A stretch of 30,899 nt of DNA from a virus, in the IMG/VR virus record IMGVR_UViG_3300031857_000906, positions 1-30,899 of that record. One strand, given 5' to 3'. The notes below the pieces were generated by a model. The model did not search any database. It saw only the letters and a program-made list of their open reading frames with translations, and was not told where the DNA came from. Of the stretch, positions 7,563 to 15,870 are shown one piece after another (position 1 is the stretch's first letter; each line of letters opens with the position of its first letter). A program made the position numbers and the translations under genes.

Positions 7563-7779
7563 ATGTGTTATATATTAAATTGAATAACAAGTTTTATAAA
7601 GTGAGGATTATTTATGGTGTTTTTCTAAAATGATGGCAAAGTGAATAAGAGTAATAATGGATACTATATATCTATCTTGTTTTTTTCCCACCACCTCATC
7701 AAAAATCTTAACACGAGTTGAAGTGTGAGCCCACACGGAAACGAAACTCGTGAAACACGGATATATGAGCAAAAGTAGA
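7563..7779. other. Non-coding leader / possible origin region
   Basis: A 217-base gap between two minus-strand genes with no credible reading frame on either strand and no tRNA fold I can draw. It contains the nested inverted repeat at 7712-7752 and a repeated ACACGGA (7733-7739 and 7756-7762). It directly precedes the putative replication gene, so an origin or a structured mRNA leader are the two leading readings. Confidence 0.5.
7712..7752. repeat. Nested stem-loop
   Basis: Outer arms CACGAGTT (7712-7719) and AACTCGTG (7745-7752) pair over 8 bp. Inside them GTGTG (7723-7727) and CACAC (7732-7736) pair over 5 bp with loop AGCC. It is GC-richer than its surroundings, which suggests selection. 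There is no T-run, so it is not a terminator. Confidence 0.75.
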
Positions 7780-7971
7780 TTAATTCAACTTCTCAGTTAT
7801 CACCTCTATTATACAAGAGATTATGTTTTTACACTCCCAATGTGTTTCTGTTTCAAGCAGACCTTTCCAATAACCTAATATAGAATTAGGTATTTTGTTT
7901 GCTGGTAAATCTTCATACGACCAGTATTGTTGTATCAACTCATCTCTTCTTTTTTTAACCTTTGGTTCCAT
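7780..7971 (-). CDS. Unknown small protein
   Basis: A 63-residue protein from ATG 7971. The frame is open back to 8040, but that extension would run through the late terminator and is unlikely to be translated. Basic N-terminus (EPKVKKRRDEL), then a Trp/Tyr-rich middle (QQYWSYEDL) and a helical C-terminus. Family unknown. It is the first gene after the late terminator. Confidence 0.5.
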   Translation of the reverse strand: MEPKVKKRRDELIQQYWSYEDLPANKIPNSILGYWKGLLETETHWECKNIISCIIEVITEKLN

Positions 7972-8015
7972 AACATAATATATATATCTTTTATATATAA
8001 CAGGAAAGATAAGTT

Positions 8016-8053
8016 TATAGAAATAAAAAACCCCTAACAAAAAAGTTAAGGGT
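8016..8053 (-). terminator. Intrinsic terminator of the late region
   Basis: On the minus strand ACCCTTAAC (8053-8045), a six-T loop, and GTTAGGGGT (8038-8030) form a 9-bp stem with one G-U pair, followed by a T-rich tract (TTTTTATTT). It lies about 80 bases after the last late gene (stop at 8133). The 80 bases between hold no gene that I can see. Confidence 0.85.
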
Positions 8054-8132
8054 CTTATATCAGATAAACAAAACAGAAATTTATGTCACACAAACTTCTT
8101 ACTATTATATTCTTTGACTATAATTTGTTTTC

Positions 8133-8390
8133 TTATAAATCTTTTTTTTTGTTAATTTCCTTTGTTAGTGATTTAATCTCACTTGTTAAGTCTTTAACAG
8201 CACCATATAGTTCATCAAACTTGTCTGAAAGGTGAGCATGTTTATTAAGATAATCATTCTCAATAACAGCTAACTTATTCTTTACATCATAAGCAACTTC
8301 TTTAGTCTTTTTTAAGTCTTCCATAGTTTGTTTTAGAAAATAACCAATAACAGCTATTCCACCAGTTAAAGCAATTGACATTAAATCCAT
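8133..8390 (-). CDS. Membrane-anchored coiled-coil protein (possible holin-like or lysis accessory)
   Basis: An 85-residue protein with one N-terminal membrane helix (residues about 3-20, LMSIALTGGIAVIGYFL) and a long charged coiled coil to the C-terminus (SEIKSLTKEINKKKDL). This layout resembles XhlA-type phage proteins that help lysis, but the likeness is only in architecture. It is the last gene before the late terminator and the only late gene with a plausible membrane/lysis role. Confidence 0.6.
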   Translation of the reverse strand: MDLMSIALTGGIAVIGYFLKQTMEDLKKTKEVAYDVKNKLAVIENDYLNKHAHLSDKFDELYGAVKDLTSEIKSLTKEINKKKDL

Positions 8391-8405
8391 CTTTACAAAT
8401 TATTT

Positions 8406-8990
8406 TTATTTCTCAAATCCTCGTGGTATGATATAAGCAGTTCCTCTATCATCTAATCCCCACGAACAATCAGAACTTCTACCACCACCTAAATAAACTC
8501 CATTAAAGTAAGCTTTACTATTAGGAACGATTTTATCTAAACCACTATTAGTTGTGTATTCAGGGAATTGATTACTATATTGTCTTAAGTATCCAATTAT
8601 TCTTGTTCCATAAAATTCAGCTAAATCTCTAACTGTCTGTCTTAAATACTTTAAGTCATTCAAGTCACCTTCAGCCATATAATCAGCATTACCTCTACCA
8701 ATACTCTTATTTGTTATTTTAAGACTGATAAACGGCATAACTTCATAAAAAGTATATTCTATAAGGCAAGGTGTAATATAATCGTTTAGAAGTGTTAAAT
8801 AAGGTCCTGCTATACTATTAGCAACCACATCATTCATAATTCTATTATAAAGGTTAGTTCCTAAAATTTGTTGTATATGCGTTTCTTGTGCCTTAAAGAT
8901 ATAAGGATTTAACAAATCATCATCAACATTTTGTTGAATTGGAGTTTGTTTTTTTAATCTATAGGTGCTCGTAAGTAAAACTCTTCCCAT
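8406..8990 (-). CDS. Head-tail connector-like protein
   Basis: A 194-residue protein that shares the pattern of Bacteroidota phage neck/adaptor proteins: an N-terminal segment NPYIFKAQETHIQQILGTNLYNRI, then a helical part with YLTLLNDYITPCLIEYTFYE and an acidic/aromatic region. Such proteins sit under the portal and join it to the tail. ATG at 8990 overlaps the last base of the portal stop (TAATG), so its synthesis is coupled to portal. The exact ring it forms cannot be told from sequence. Confidence 0.65.
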   Translation of the reverse strand: MGRVLLTSTYRLKKQTPIQQNVDDDLLNPYIFKAQETHIQQILGTNLYNRIMNDVVANSIAGPYLTLLNDYITPCLIEYTFYEVMPFISLKITNKSIGRGNADYMAEGDLNDLKYLRQTVRDLAEFYGTRIIGYLRQYSNQFPEYTTNSGLDKIVPNSKAYFNGVYLGGGRSSDCSWGLDDRGTAYIIPRGFEK

Positions 8991-10138
8991 TATGCATTTG
9001 TTATTTTTTCTGTCACATTCGCTTCTATATTTCCAAAGTTAATTTGATAAGTCTTAAATTTAATCGGTTCTGTTACACCAGCATAGTAAGATAACTTATC
9101 TAATTGTTTTTCAATTAATTCTTGTCTTCTATTTACATATGTTGATTGAAAGATAGCCAAAGCTTCTAACATCTCATCTCTACCACCTAACTGACCTTCT
9201 GTTCTAATACCAAATAACATTGGAGAAACAACACCATGACCTACAAAAATCTCTTCTTTCATTTCAGCGTGTAACATAATAAATCTTTCATCACTATCAT
9301 TTAATTGAATAGCTGTTAATTCTGGTTTTTGGTCTGTTCCCTCACTAAATGTTAAAATGAATTTACCAGCATTTTCTGTTCCAGTATATTTTCTCTCAAA
9401 TTCTTTATAAGCCGCATCCATTTCTTCCATAGTTGGAATACCTGTAGCAAAGTTTAAGATAAAACCTGGCATAAAACCATTTCTAACAGATGAAAGGTGA
9501 AAGTTTCCTATCTCACCATCTAATTCAATCCAAGTTAAAGTAGATGAATAGTAAGGAGTTGGATAGTATTCTTGACCAGGACCATCACTTAAAAAGTAAA
9601 AGATTTGTGTTGGGTATTCTTTAGCCTTTTTTGGTGAAAATCTACAATGCTCTTTTGGTTTATTATCTTCTTTTCTTACATTAGACCAATCTTTACTAAT
9701 ATAAACTTTTGTTTCACATTGACTTAATCTACATTTTTGATAAGGAATATAATCTAAAGCTGCAATTCTTGTTCCATCTAAATTCCATCTTACTTGAATA
9801 GCAAAACCACTATAGATTTCTAAATCATAGTTTATTTTAACTGCTAATTCTTCTACATCATAATCACCAAAACTATTCTTTAAGAACTTTTGTAATTCAG
9901 CAGTTGTTGCTTCAACAATACCATTACCAGTTGTCATTTCAACTTTTCTGTTAATGATTGCTTTGTGTTTATTACTTCTATTATTATAAACTTCAAGTAG
10001 GTATTGTGGATAAAGGTTATTATCACCATAATCTACCCACAGACCATTTCTATTTTCTCTAAAAGTAGGATAAACCTGACCCTTAGCAAAGTTAAGAACT
10101 CTTACATTAAATCCAGTGGTTTCTTTTTTATCACTCAT
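8990..10138 (-). CDS. Portal protein
   Basis: A 382-residue protein, the dodecameric channel through which DNA enters and leaves the head. Supporting features are an N-terminal segment with NNLYPQYLLEVYNNRSNKH and a wing/stem region YYPTPYYSSTLTWIELDG with HLSSVRNGFMPGFILNF. These are followed by EIFVGHGVVSPMLFGI and an ending helix with FQSTYVNRRQELIEKQL. The order and spacing match portals of Bacteroidota phages. It is at the short end of the family. It opens the last late block, behind the promoter-like element at 10156-10187, and is far from the terminase genes with which portals usually sit. Confidence 0.82.
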   Translation of the reverse strand: MSDKKETTGFNVRVLNFAKGQVYPTFRENRNGLWVDYGDNNLYPQYLLEVYNNRSNKHKAIINRKVEMTTGNGIVEATTAELQKFLKNSFGDYDVEELAVKINYDLEIYSGFAIQVRWNLDGTRIAALDYIPYQKCRLSQCETKVYISKDWSNVRKEDNKPKEHCRFSPKKAKEYPTQIFYFLSDGPGQEYYPTPYYSSTLTWIELDGEIGNFHLSSVRNGFMPGFILNFATGIPTMEEMDAAYKEFERKYTGTENAGKFILTFSEGTDQKPELTAIQLNDSDERFIMLHAEMKEEIFVGHGVVSPMLFGIRTEGQLGGRDEMLEALAIFQSTYVNRRQELIEKQLDKLSYYAGVTEPIKFKTYQINFGNIEANVTEKITNA

Positions 10139-10155
10139 TAATTCTTATTTCTTTT

Positions 10156-10187
10156 TATATAAATATACTTTTTTATCTATTGTCTTT
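10156..10187 (-). promoter_or_regulatory. Late promoter-like element 1 (portal block)
   Basis: Minus strand AAAGACA (10187-10181), 13 bases ending in G, then TATATTTATATA (10167-10156). It lies 17 bases before the portal ATG. One of six copies with identical 13-base spacing. Confidence 0.72.
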
Positions 10188-10188
10188 T

Positions 10189-11469
10189 TTATTGAACGAA
10201 AGTCCAACTACCACCTCCACCACCACTTGCTAATGATGTATAGTTAGTAATGTTTGTAGTTCTTGTTAAGCTACTTCTAAATGTTGAAACAGGGCTTCCA
10301 AGGCTGGCATCTATATCAGAAAAAGATGCAGCAACAATAGAATGTGTTCCAGTAATTGCTAAAAATGCATTAGTTGATGATGTAAAGGACGAAAACTCAG
10401 GAAAAACTCTGGCCAAAGCACCAGTAGAACCATTTCCAGCAGTATATAATTGTGTAATTGAATGTGTTGGTCCTGATGATAGTTCAACTCTTGGAACTAA
10501 AGTATAGTTAATACCATCTGCTGCAATTTGATTTACTAATGTTGTATTAATAGACCCACCAATCATTCTATTACTACCAGCAAATCTTATTATACCAGGA
10601 TTTGTTGTCCCTGAACTTTGCTGAAGTTGATACAGTGTCATATTTTGAAAATTGAGATTACTATCTAAATTGACAGTAAATCTTGCACCATTATATAAAC
10701 GGTTCTCAAGATAAACTGTTCCTAATTGCAAAGTTGATGTATTAAAACTAAATGTTAGACCGGTTGTTCCTGATGGTGAAAAAAGATATACAGAAGGTGG
10801 TGTAGAAAAAGTTCCAGAGATATACCTAAAGGAAGGTATCTGCGCTGTGTTGGTTGTAAAATTGAATACACTACCAGCCGCAAGCGTTATATTCGCATTG
10901 GCATTTACCACAACAGGAACTGTAAATCCATTCGTAGAAACAGCTCCAGTGTTTAATGCCATTGATTGAGTTGGGTTTAAAACTACTGTTATAGTTGAAC
11001 CAGACGACTGACCAGATTGAAATGTTGTTGATGGTGCTGATATACTTAGCGTCGCTCCTAACATTATTACACCTGTCGTGCTACTAAATACATCAGTGAC
11101 TTGCATATCATCTAAAAGAGTTTTAGTCCCAGCTCCAATACCAAAAGCAACTCTTGGTATAGACTTACCATTAGTTCTTATCGAGTGTGCAGAGTTGAAT
11201 GTTATGTTTGCAGTTTGAACTATGTTCATCGCACTAACGAATGTTGATGTTAGTGATGCTCCACTTATAGTCCAAGCCGCATTAACAGTTAAAGTATTTG
11301 TGTAATTAGTAAAGTTAAAAGTCCTTGCGGCTGATGAAACATTCACAGTCAATTGACCTGATGTTGCAGTTGCTACAACATCATCAGCAGATGTAGGAAC
11401 TACACCTTCTACCCATGTTCCTGTTGCATTATAATTTCCTCCCGCGTTACTTATTGTTCTTGTAGCCAT
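10189..11469 (-). CDS. Beta-rich tail adhesin / fibre protein
   Basis: A 426-residue protein rich in Ser, Thr, Asn and Gly with short alternating hydrophobic strands throughout, as in beta-solenoid fibre proteins. The N-terminus (GGNYNATGTWVEGVVPTSAD) resembles the start motif of surface adhesins and phage fibres. The extreme C-terminus is a five-glycine tract followed by SWTFVQ. It probably binds the host surface together with the large fibre encoded just upstream. No enzymatic motif is seen. ATG at 11469 overlaps the preceding stop. Confidence 0.6.
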   Translation of the reverse strand: MATRTISNAGGNYNATGTWVEGVVPTSADDVVATATSGQLTVNVSSAARTFNFTNYTNTLTVNAAWTISGASLTSTFVSAMNIVQTANITFNSAHSIRTNGKSIPRVAFGIGAGTKTLLDDMQVTDVFSSTTGVIMLGATLSISAPSTTFQSGQSSGSTITVVLNPTQSMALNTGAVSTNGFTVPVVVNANANITLAAGSVFNFTTNTAQIPSFRYISGTFSTPPSVYLFSPSGTTGLTFSFNTSTLQLGTVYLENRLYNGARFTVNLDSNLNFQNMTLYQLQQSSGTTNPGIIRFAGSNRMIGGSINTTLVNQIAADGINYTLVPRVELSSGPTHSITQLYTAGNGSTGALARVFPEFSSFTSSTNAFLAITGTHSIVAASFSDIDASLGSPVSTFRSSLTRTTNITNYTSLASGGGGGSWTFVQ

Positions 11470-11696
11470 TAATTTATCACTTCATTTTTTGTAGTCCAAT
11501 CAACTATTAAATCTGAAAAATCATATGTTTGCTTTTCTAAAAACTCATCAGTTAATTCATCTATTCTTTTTAAGATAAATAGGTTTATTTCTCTATCAGA
11601 TAAACCTTTATTTAAAATTATTTCCCATTGTCTCTCATCATATGAGAATAGTATGTTTTGATAATCATCAACTTCGCTATTTACAATCCATTCCAT
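11469..11696 (-). CDS. Unknown small acidic protein in the fibre block
   Basis: A 75-residue acidic, mostly helical protein between the large fibre and the adhesin, overlapping both at start and stop. Size and place would suit a fibre chaperone or connector, but there is no motif to prove it. Confidence 0.6.
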   Translation of the reverse strand: MEWIVNSEVDDYQNILFSYDERQWEIILNKGLSDREINLFILKRIDELTDEFLEKQTYDFSDLIVDWTTKNEVIN

Positions 11697-14600
11697 TATA
11701 GTTTAGTTATTTTTATACTTAAAGTAACTCTTGTTACAGTAGAAGCACTATCAACATTAAATCCTATTATATCTCCAGCTGTTACAGAAGTAGTCCAAGT
11801 TGTTAAAGTTAAATCTTCATTTTTAATAGCTGATGATAAAGTTGGTTTTTCTGAGCCAGCAATCGTATCAGCGACTGTTGGTGGAAAGTTAGCATAAGTA
11901 TCTTTCCAAACATCTATCACACAAGAACCACTAACATCACCTAAAATAGTCCAACCAGTAATTGTTCCATCATAAGGTATCTCAACATAACCTTTAACAC
12001 CAGTTGTGATTGCAGAACCACCACCATCAATTGTAATTCCAAATGAACCTTGAGACAACACTCCCTTTAACGGAGATGCGGTAGCTACTAATCTACCATT
12101 TATACCAATAGCAACAAAGTCACCATCATTAGCTGATAGGTTATCAACTCTAACATCACTACCAAGTAAAGTAAGATATGCAGGTTCTACTGAAACCTCG
12201 TGTGTATTTATACCATCTGTTGAGGTTGTTGATACATATGCAGGTGTAATAGTTTGAGTTGATGTATTTGTTCCATCAGTTGATGTTGTTACTATTGTTC
12301 CGTCACTATTATAAAAAGTCTCACTATAAGTAGCTGAACCACTACTATTTGTTGATTTTAGTTGTAAGAAGGATGGACGGGTTGCTAAAAATGAATACTC
12401 ATCAACATTTACAGGACTTAAAGATTGTATTTGTGTCTCAAATTCTGAAAATAAATAAATTGCGTTAGTTGATGTAATTTCTGCAGTTGTTGGTGTTATT
12501 GTTTGTATTGAAGTATCAACACCATCAGTTGATGTTATTGTTACAGCAGCAGCATTTACTTCATGAGAAGTAGTATTTGTTCCATCACCAACACCTGATA
12601 TAACACTACTTGCTGCCAATGTAATTGATGAATTATCTGTTGATGTAAACACAGACCAACTCGGATTATCATATGTTGATATAAATTCTGAGTATTCAGT
12701 TACATCAGCAACATTTGTTGATTTAATTCTTGTATTTCCACCAACTTGGTCTGGGTCTAATATAATTTCATCAAATATAGTTGAACCAGTAATTGCTAAT
12801 TGTAATGTTTTATTAACAGTATCCTCTGTAATATAGGTATATGTTGAACCAGAACCAGTTGCTCCAGTAGCACCAATTGCACCAGCTTGAGACATAGTAG
12901 CCCAAATTGTTGGATTTGATGGTGGTGGTGGGTCAAGTGACGGAACATTCTGAATACAAATGTAAGAACTTCCATTATATTGAACTACATCATTTACATA
13001 ATAACCTAAATTAATGTCCCAATCTCCTTCCCAAGTAAAAGAAGTTCCTGATGTTCCACTTGTTCCAGCAGGACCAGTAGCACCAATCGCACCAGCTAAT
13101 TCAAAAATGTTAAAATCTGGACCATTTATGATAGGACTTTCATTTGCGCCAGTCCAGTTGGCAACATACACATCAAACCAATACTGAGTTGATGTTGATA
13201 ATCCTTTTATAATACCACTTAGATTTATAGGGTCTCTATAATTTGATTGTGCTGATGTTGAGGTATGTCCTATGTCTAATTTTATCTCAGAGTTTATACC
13301 AGTTGTAGCGTCTCCACTTGATGGCGCACTTCCAGTTCCGTATCTAACACCAACAATTAAACCACCACTTTGATAGTTTATTGCAAATAAAGAAGTTATA
13401 TAAACATCTCCTGTTGAACTTGGTGTGAAGTAAAATCCACCATTACCACCCATCATTTGACCAGTCGTATCAACATTTGTAAGTGATACAGTTCCACCTA
13501 AAAGTGAATTTTCCAAATTTATAGCTTGATTAGCACCATTAACACCTGATGTTCCCGATGTTCCACTTTCACCACTTGTTCCTGACGAACCATTTTGACC
13601 TGATGTTCCACTTGTTCCAGCAGGACCAGTAGCACCAATTGCACCAGCTAACTCAAATATATTTAAGTCAAATCCATTAATAACTGGGTTTTCATTTACT
13701 GATGCTAAGTTAGCAATTGAGGCATCAAACCAGTATTGAACACCTACTTGTAAATCAGTTATAATACCTGATAATGTAACTGATGTATTCCAAGTTAATG
13801 AACCAGATTGTTGAAGAACACCAGCTTGTAGTGAAATTTCTGAACTTATACCAGTTGTTGTTGCGCCTTGTGTTGGAGCAGAACCAGTTCCATACATTAC
13901 GGTATGTTTCATAGCTCCTTGATTTGCATTTAATGGACCTTGTGAATAAAGTATTGTTATACTTACATCACCAGTTGTTTGTGGTGTAAAATAAAAACCA
14001 CCATTACCACCAATCATTTGACCAGTTGTATCAACATTTGTAAATGAATAAGTTCCACTATTTTTACTTGTATTAAAATTAATTGCTTGATTAACACCAT
14101 TTATTCCTGATGTTCCTGACGAACCATTAGCTCCTGATGTTCCTGATGAACCAGAAGTTCCACTTGTTGAAGAAACAACACCAACAGATGTTAAAACGAA
14201 AGAATAATAAGATGTTCCTTCTGTGTAATAAACTATGCTGTGAGTATTGTTATCGTTATTATCTAAATATAATCTAACTATCATCCTATTAGTAGGGTCA
14301 ATAGTTGTTGTAGGTAGTGTTAAATCAACTGTAACTTCAACTGGTGTAGAAGCATCTACCCAACCAACTAAAGATTTTCCAGAAGATAAAGTTGGTCCTA
14401 TCGGTGTTCCTGAGCTATCTGCTAATTGTATTTCAACATAGTATTCAATACTATCATTACTTGCTTGCTTTAATAAGTGTGTGTGAAATCTTTGAACCCC
14501 ACCAGGTATAACAGCAAAACCTAATTGTGGTGTTATATAATCACTTATCATAACACCTTGTTGATTACTTGTTAAGTTAGTTGTTACAGTTTGTTGAGAA

Positions 14601-15562
14601 GCAGTTGATGGATTTATCGCTAAAACTTTATATCCACTAACATCTGAATTTTGACTTTCATTAAAGTAGTAGATTTGACCAGCTGATATACCAGCAGCAC
14701 CTTGAGCTCCTGATGTTCCAGAAGTTCCATTTGTTCCACTCACACCACTTGTTCCTGATGAACCGCTAATTCCTGATGTTCCTGATGAGCCATTAGCTCC
14801 TGATGTTCCTGACGAGCCATTAGCACCAGAAGTTCCTGATGAGCCATTTGCTCCACTAACACCAGAAGTTCCTGACGAACCATTTATTCCTGATGTTCCT
14901 GATGAACCGGCAATTCCATTTATTCCCGATGTTCCTGATGAACCGGCAATTCCATTTATTCCTGATGTTCCTGATGAACCGCTAATTCCATTTATTCCTG
15001 ATGTTCCCGAAGAACCACTAACACCAGAAGTTCCTGATGAACCGCTAATTCCTGATGTTCCTGATGTTCCATTAACACCTGATGTTCCATTTTGACCAGA
15101 AGTTCCACTTGTTCCAGCAGGGCCAGTTGGGCCAGTTGGGCCTGCAGCACCTGTAGCACCTGTAATACCATATACAGATGGACCTGAACACTCATCATAG
15201 TAAATATAATCTTGGTCTATCTCAGGTGAGTAACAAAAATCACCACCTAAAACAGTCATTAAACCTATTTCTAAAACACCACTTGCTGATGCCACATTCA
15301 AAACACCATTATATGGCGTCTGATAAATTTCATAATCATATGTGCCAGGATTAACAGTAAATCCACCAGCTGTTGAATAAGTTGAACCTTCAATAAACAT
15401 AAAGGCACTATATGCTGATGTAGATGATAAGTTATCACTCATCATTAATGTAACATTACCAGTGTCATTTGATATAAACTTAAATAAGTAATAAACTGGT
15501 GATATGCTTGGACTTAATGTAAAATAAACCTTTTTAGTTTCGCCTTTATTTATCAGTATCAT
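11696..15562 (-). CDS. Large collagen-like tail fibre
   Basis: A 1288-residue fibre. Residues 1-130 form a beta-rich attachment domain. About 132-292 is an uninterrupted Gly-X-Y collagen-like stretch, dominated by GTSG, GSSG and GING units, which would form a triple helix. Two copies of a roughly 155-residue domain follow (each with NVDTTGQM and GGNGGFYFTP), separated by short GTSG tracts. After these comes a segment like small carbohydrate-binding modules (YYVNDVVQYNGSSYICIQ ... PTIWATM), then repeated beta segments with STDGTNTS/STDGINTH. The ending (VIDVWKDTYANFPP) is like C-terminal knobs of phage fibres. It is the likely main receptor-binding protein. ATG 15562 overlaps the small gene before it. 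Confidence 0.85.
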   Translation of the reverse strand: MILINKGETKKVYFTLSPSISPVYYLFKFISNDTGNVTLMMSDNLSSTSAYSAFMFIEGSTYSTAGGFTVNPGTYDYEIYQTPYNGVLNVASASGVLEIGLMTVLGGDFCYSPEIDQDYIYYDECSGPSVYGITGATGAAGPTGPTGPAGTSGTSGQNGTSGVNGTSGTSGISGSSGTSGVSGSSGTSGINGISGSSGTSGINGIAGSSGTSGINGIAGSSGTSGINGSSGTSGVSGANGSSGTSGANGSSGTSGANGSSGTSGISGSSGTSGVSGTNGTSGTSGAQGAAGISAGQIYYFNESQNSDVSGYKVLAINPSTASQQTVTTNLTSNQQGVMISDYITPQLGFAVIPGGVQRFHTHLLKQASNDSIEYYVEIQLADSSGTPIGPTLSSGKSLVGWVDASTPVEVTVDLTLPTTTIDPTNRMIVRLYLDNNDNNTHSIVYYTEGTSYYSFVLTSVGVVSSTSGTSGSSGTSGANGSSGTSGINGVNQAINFNTSKNSGTYSFTNVDTTGQMIGGNGGFYFTPQTTGDVSITILYSQGPLNANQGAMKHTVMYGTGSAPTQGATTTGISSEISLQAGVLQQSGSLTWNTSVTLSGIITDLQVGVQYWFDASIANLASVNENPVINGFDLNIFELAGAIGATGPAGTSGTSGQNGSSGTSGESGTSGTSGVNGANQAINLENSLLGGTVSLTNVDTTGQMMGGNGGFYFTPSSTGDVYITSLFAINYQSGGLIVGVRYGTGSAPSSGDATTGINSEIKLDIGHTSTSAQSNYRDPINLSGIIKGLSTSTQYWFDVYVANWTGANESPIINGPDFNIFELAGAIGATGPAGTSGTSGTSFTWEGDWDINLGYYVNDVVQYNGSSYICIQNVPSLDPPPPSNPTIWATMSQAGAIGATGATGSGSTYTYITEDTVNKTLQLAITGSTIFDEIILDPDQVGGNTRIKSTNVADVTEYSEFISTYDNPSWSVFTSTDNSSITLAASSVISGVGDGTNTTSHEVNAAAVTITSTDGVDTSIQTITPTTAEITSTNAIYLFSEFETQIQSLSPVNVDEYSFLATRPSFLQLKSTNSSGSATYSETFYNSDGTIVTTSTDGTNTSTQTITPAYVSTTSTDGINTHEVSVEPAYLTLLGSDVRVDNLSANDGDFVAIGINGRLVATASPLKGVLSQGSFGITIDGGGSAITTGVKGYVEIPYDGTITGWTILGDVSGSCVIDVWKDTYANFPPTVADTIAGSEKPTLSSAIKNEDLTLTTWTTSVTAGDIIGFNVDSASTVTRVTLSIKITKL
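13070..13533 (-). repeat. Duplicated fibre domain, second copy
   Basis: Approximate limits. It encodes the second roughly 155-residue domain of the large fibre, sharing NQAIN, NVDTTGQM, GGNGGFYFTP, YGTGSAP and an identical ending FELAGAIGATGPAGTSGTSG with the copy at about 13617-14093. Middle residues have diverged, so the duplication is not recent. Confidence 0.75.
13617..14093 (-). repeat. Duplicated fibre domain, first copy
   Basis: Approximate limits. Partner of the domain at about 13070-13533 in the same protein. Both copies are followed by the same short collagen-like linker, as if domain plus linker were duplicated together. Confidence 0.75.
14687..15169 (-). repeat. Tandem collagen-like codon repeats
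   Basis: DNA coding Gly-X-Y triplets of the large fibre. Short near-identical units (for example CCTGATGTTCCTGATGAACC on the + strand) recur many times at 9-30 base steps. Such tracts change length easily by slippage or recombination. Confidence 0.85.
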
Positions 15563-15752
15563 CTTCTAAATCTAATTTTTCTATTTTTTCTTCTTTTTTA
15601 ACAATTGGTTTCTTTTCAACATCAAAGATGTAATCAAAACCATTATTAAACCAAAACTCTTTCTTTTCGTCATTCATTTCTATAAAGTAAATTCTTTTAC
15701 CTTTATAAAATATAGAATGTTCGGAGTATTCTTTTTTTATCTTTAGTTTCAT
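15546..15752 (-). CDS. Unknown small charged protein
   Basis: A 68-residue protein rich in Lys, Glu and Asp, with an aromatic middle (KEFWFNNGFDYIFDV) and an acidic C-terminus. ATG at 15752, first gene after late element 2; its end overlaps the fibre start. A fibre-associated role is suggested only by position. Confidence 0.6.
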   Translation of the reverse strand: MKLKIKKEYSEHSIFYKGKRIYFIEMNDEKKEFWFNNGFDYIFDVEKKPIVKKEEKIEKLDLEDDTDK

Positions 15753-15768
15753 ACTCTAACTTATTTTT

Positions 15769-15800
15769 TATATAAATATACAATTTTTGTTTTTGTCTTT
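15769..15800 (-). promoter_or_regulatory. Late promoter-like element 2 (fibre block)
   Basis: Minus strand AAAGACA (15800-15794), 13 bases ending in G, then TATATTTATATA (15780-15769), 16 bases before the ATG at 15752. It directly follows the terminator at 15817-15838, which supports a real new transcription start here. Confidence 0.75.
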
Positions 15801-15805
15801 TTTAT

Positions 15806-15838
15806 AAAACAGAAAACCCACAGTGGGGTAACTGTGGG
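15806..15838 (-). terminator. Intrinsic terminator after capsid/tail-tube block
   Basis: On the minus strand CCCACAGT (15838-15831), loop TACCCC, then ACTGTGGG (15824-15817): an 8-bp perfect stem followed by TTTTCTGTTTT. It lies 33 bases after the tail-tube stop and just before late element 2. Confidence 0.88.
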
Positions 15839-15870
15839 CTCTCTAAGGATATATGAAGTGTGTTATTATA

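Noticed and set aside
7563-7779. tRNA or small RNA gene in the non-coding gap
   Set aside because: No cloverleaf with a T-loop GTTC-type box and acceptor stem can be drawn around the hairpin. A structured RNA remains possible but unproven.
10156-10167. TATAAATA on the + strand inside several late elements, identical to the T4 late promoter octamer
   Set aside because: It is the reverse complement of part of TATATTTATATA, would fire antisense into the preceding genes, and is absent from element 5 (26696-26727).
14687-15169. CRISPR-like regular repeats
   Set aside because: The repeats are in frame, encode Gly-X-Y triplets, have no unique spacers of constant length, and no cas genes are present.
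14992-15198. Leu/Gln-rich 68-codon frame inside the fibre gene
   Set aside because: A shifted reading of the collagen-like repeats; its low complexity is explained by the codon repeats of the real frame.
11696-15562. Diversity-generating retroelement acting on the fibre
   Set aside because: No reverse transcriptase gene and no template/variable repeat pair seen. The internal repeats are explained by collagen-like triplets and domain duplication.
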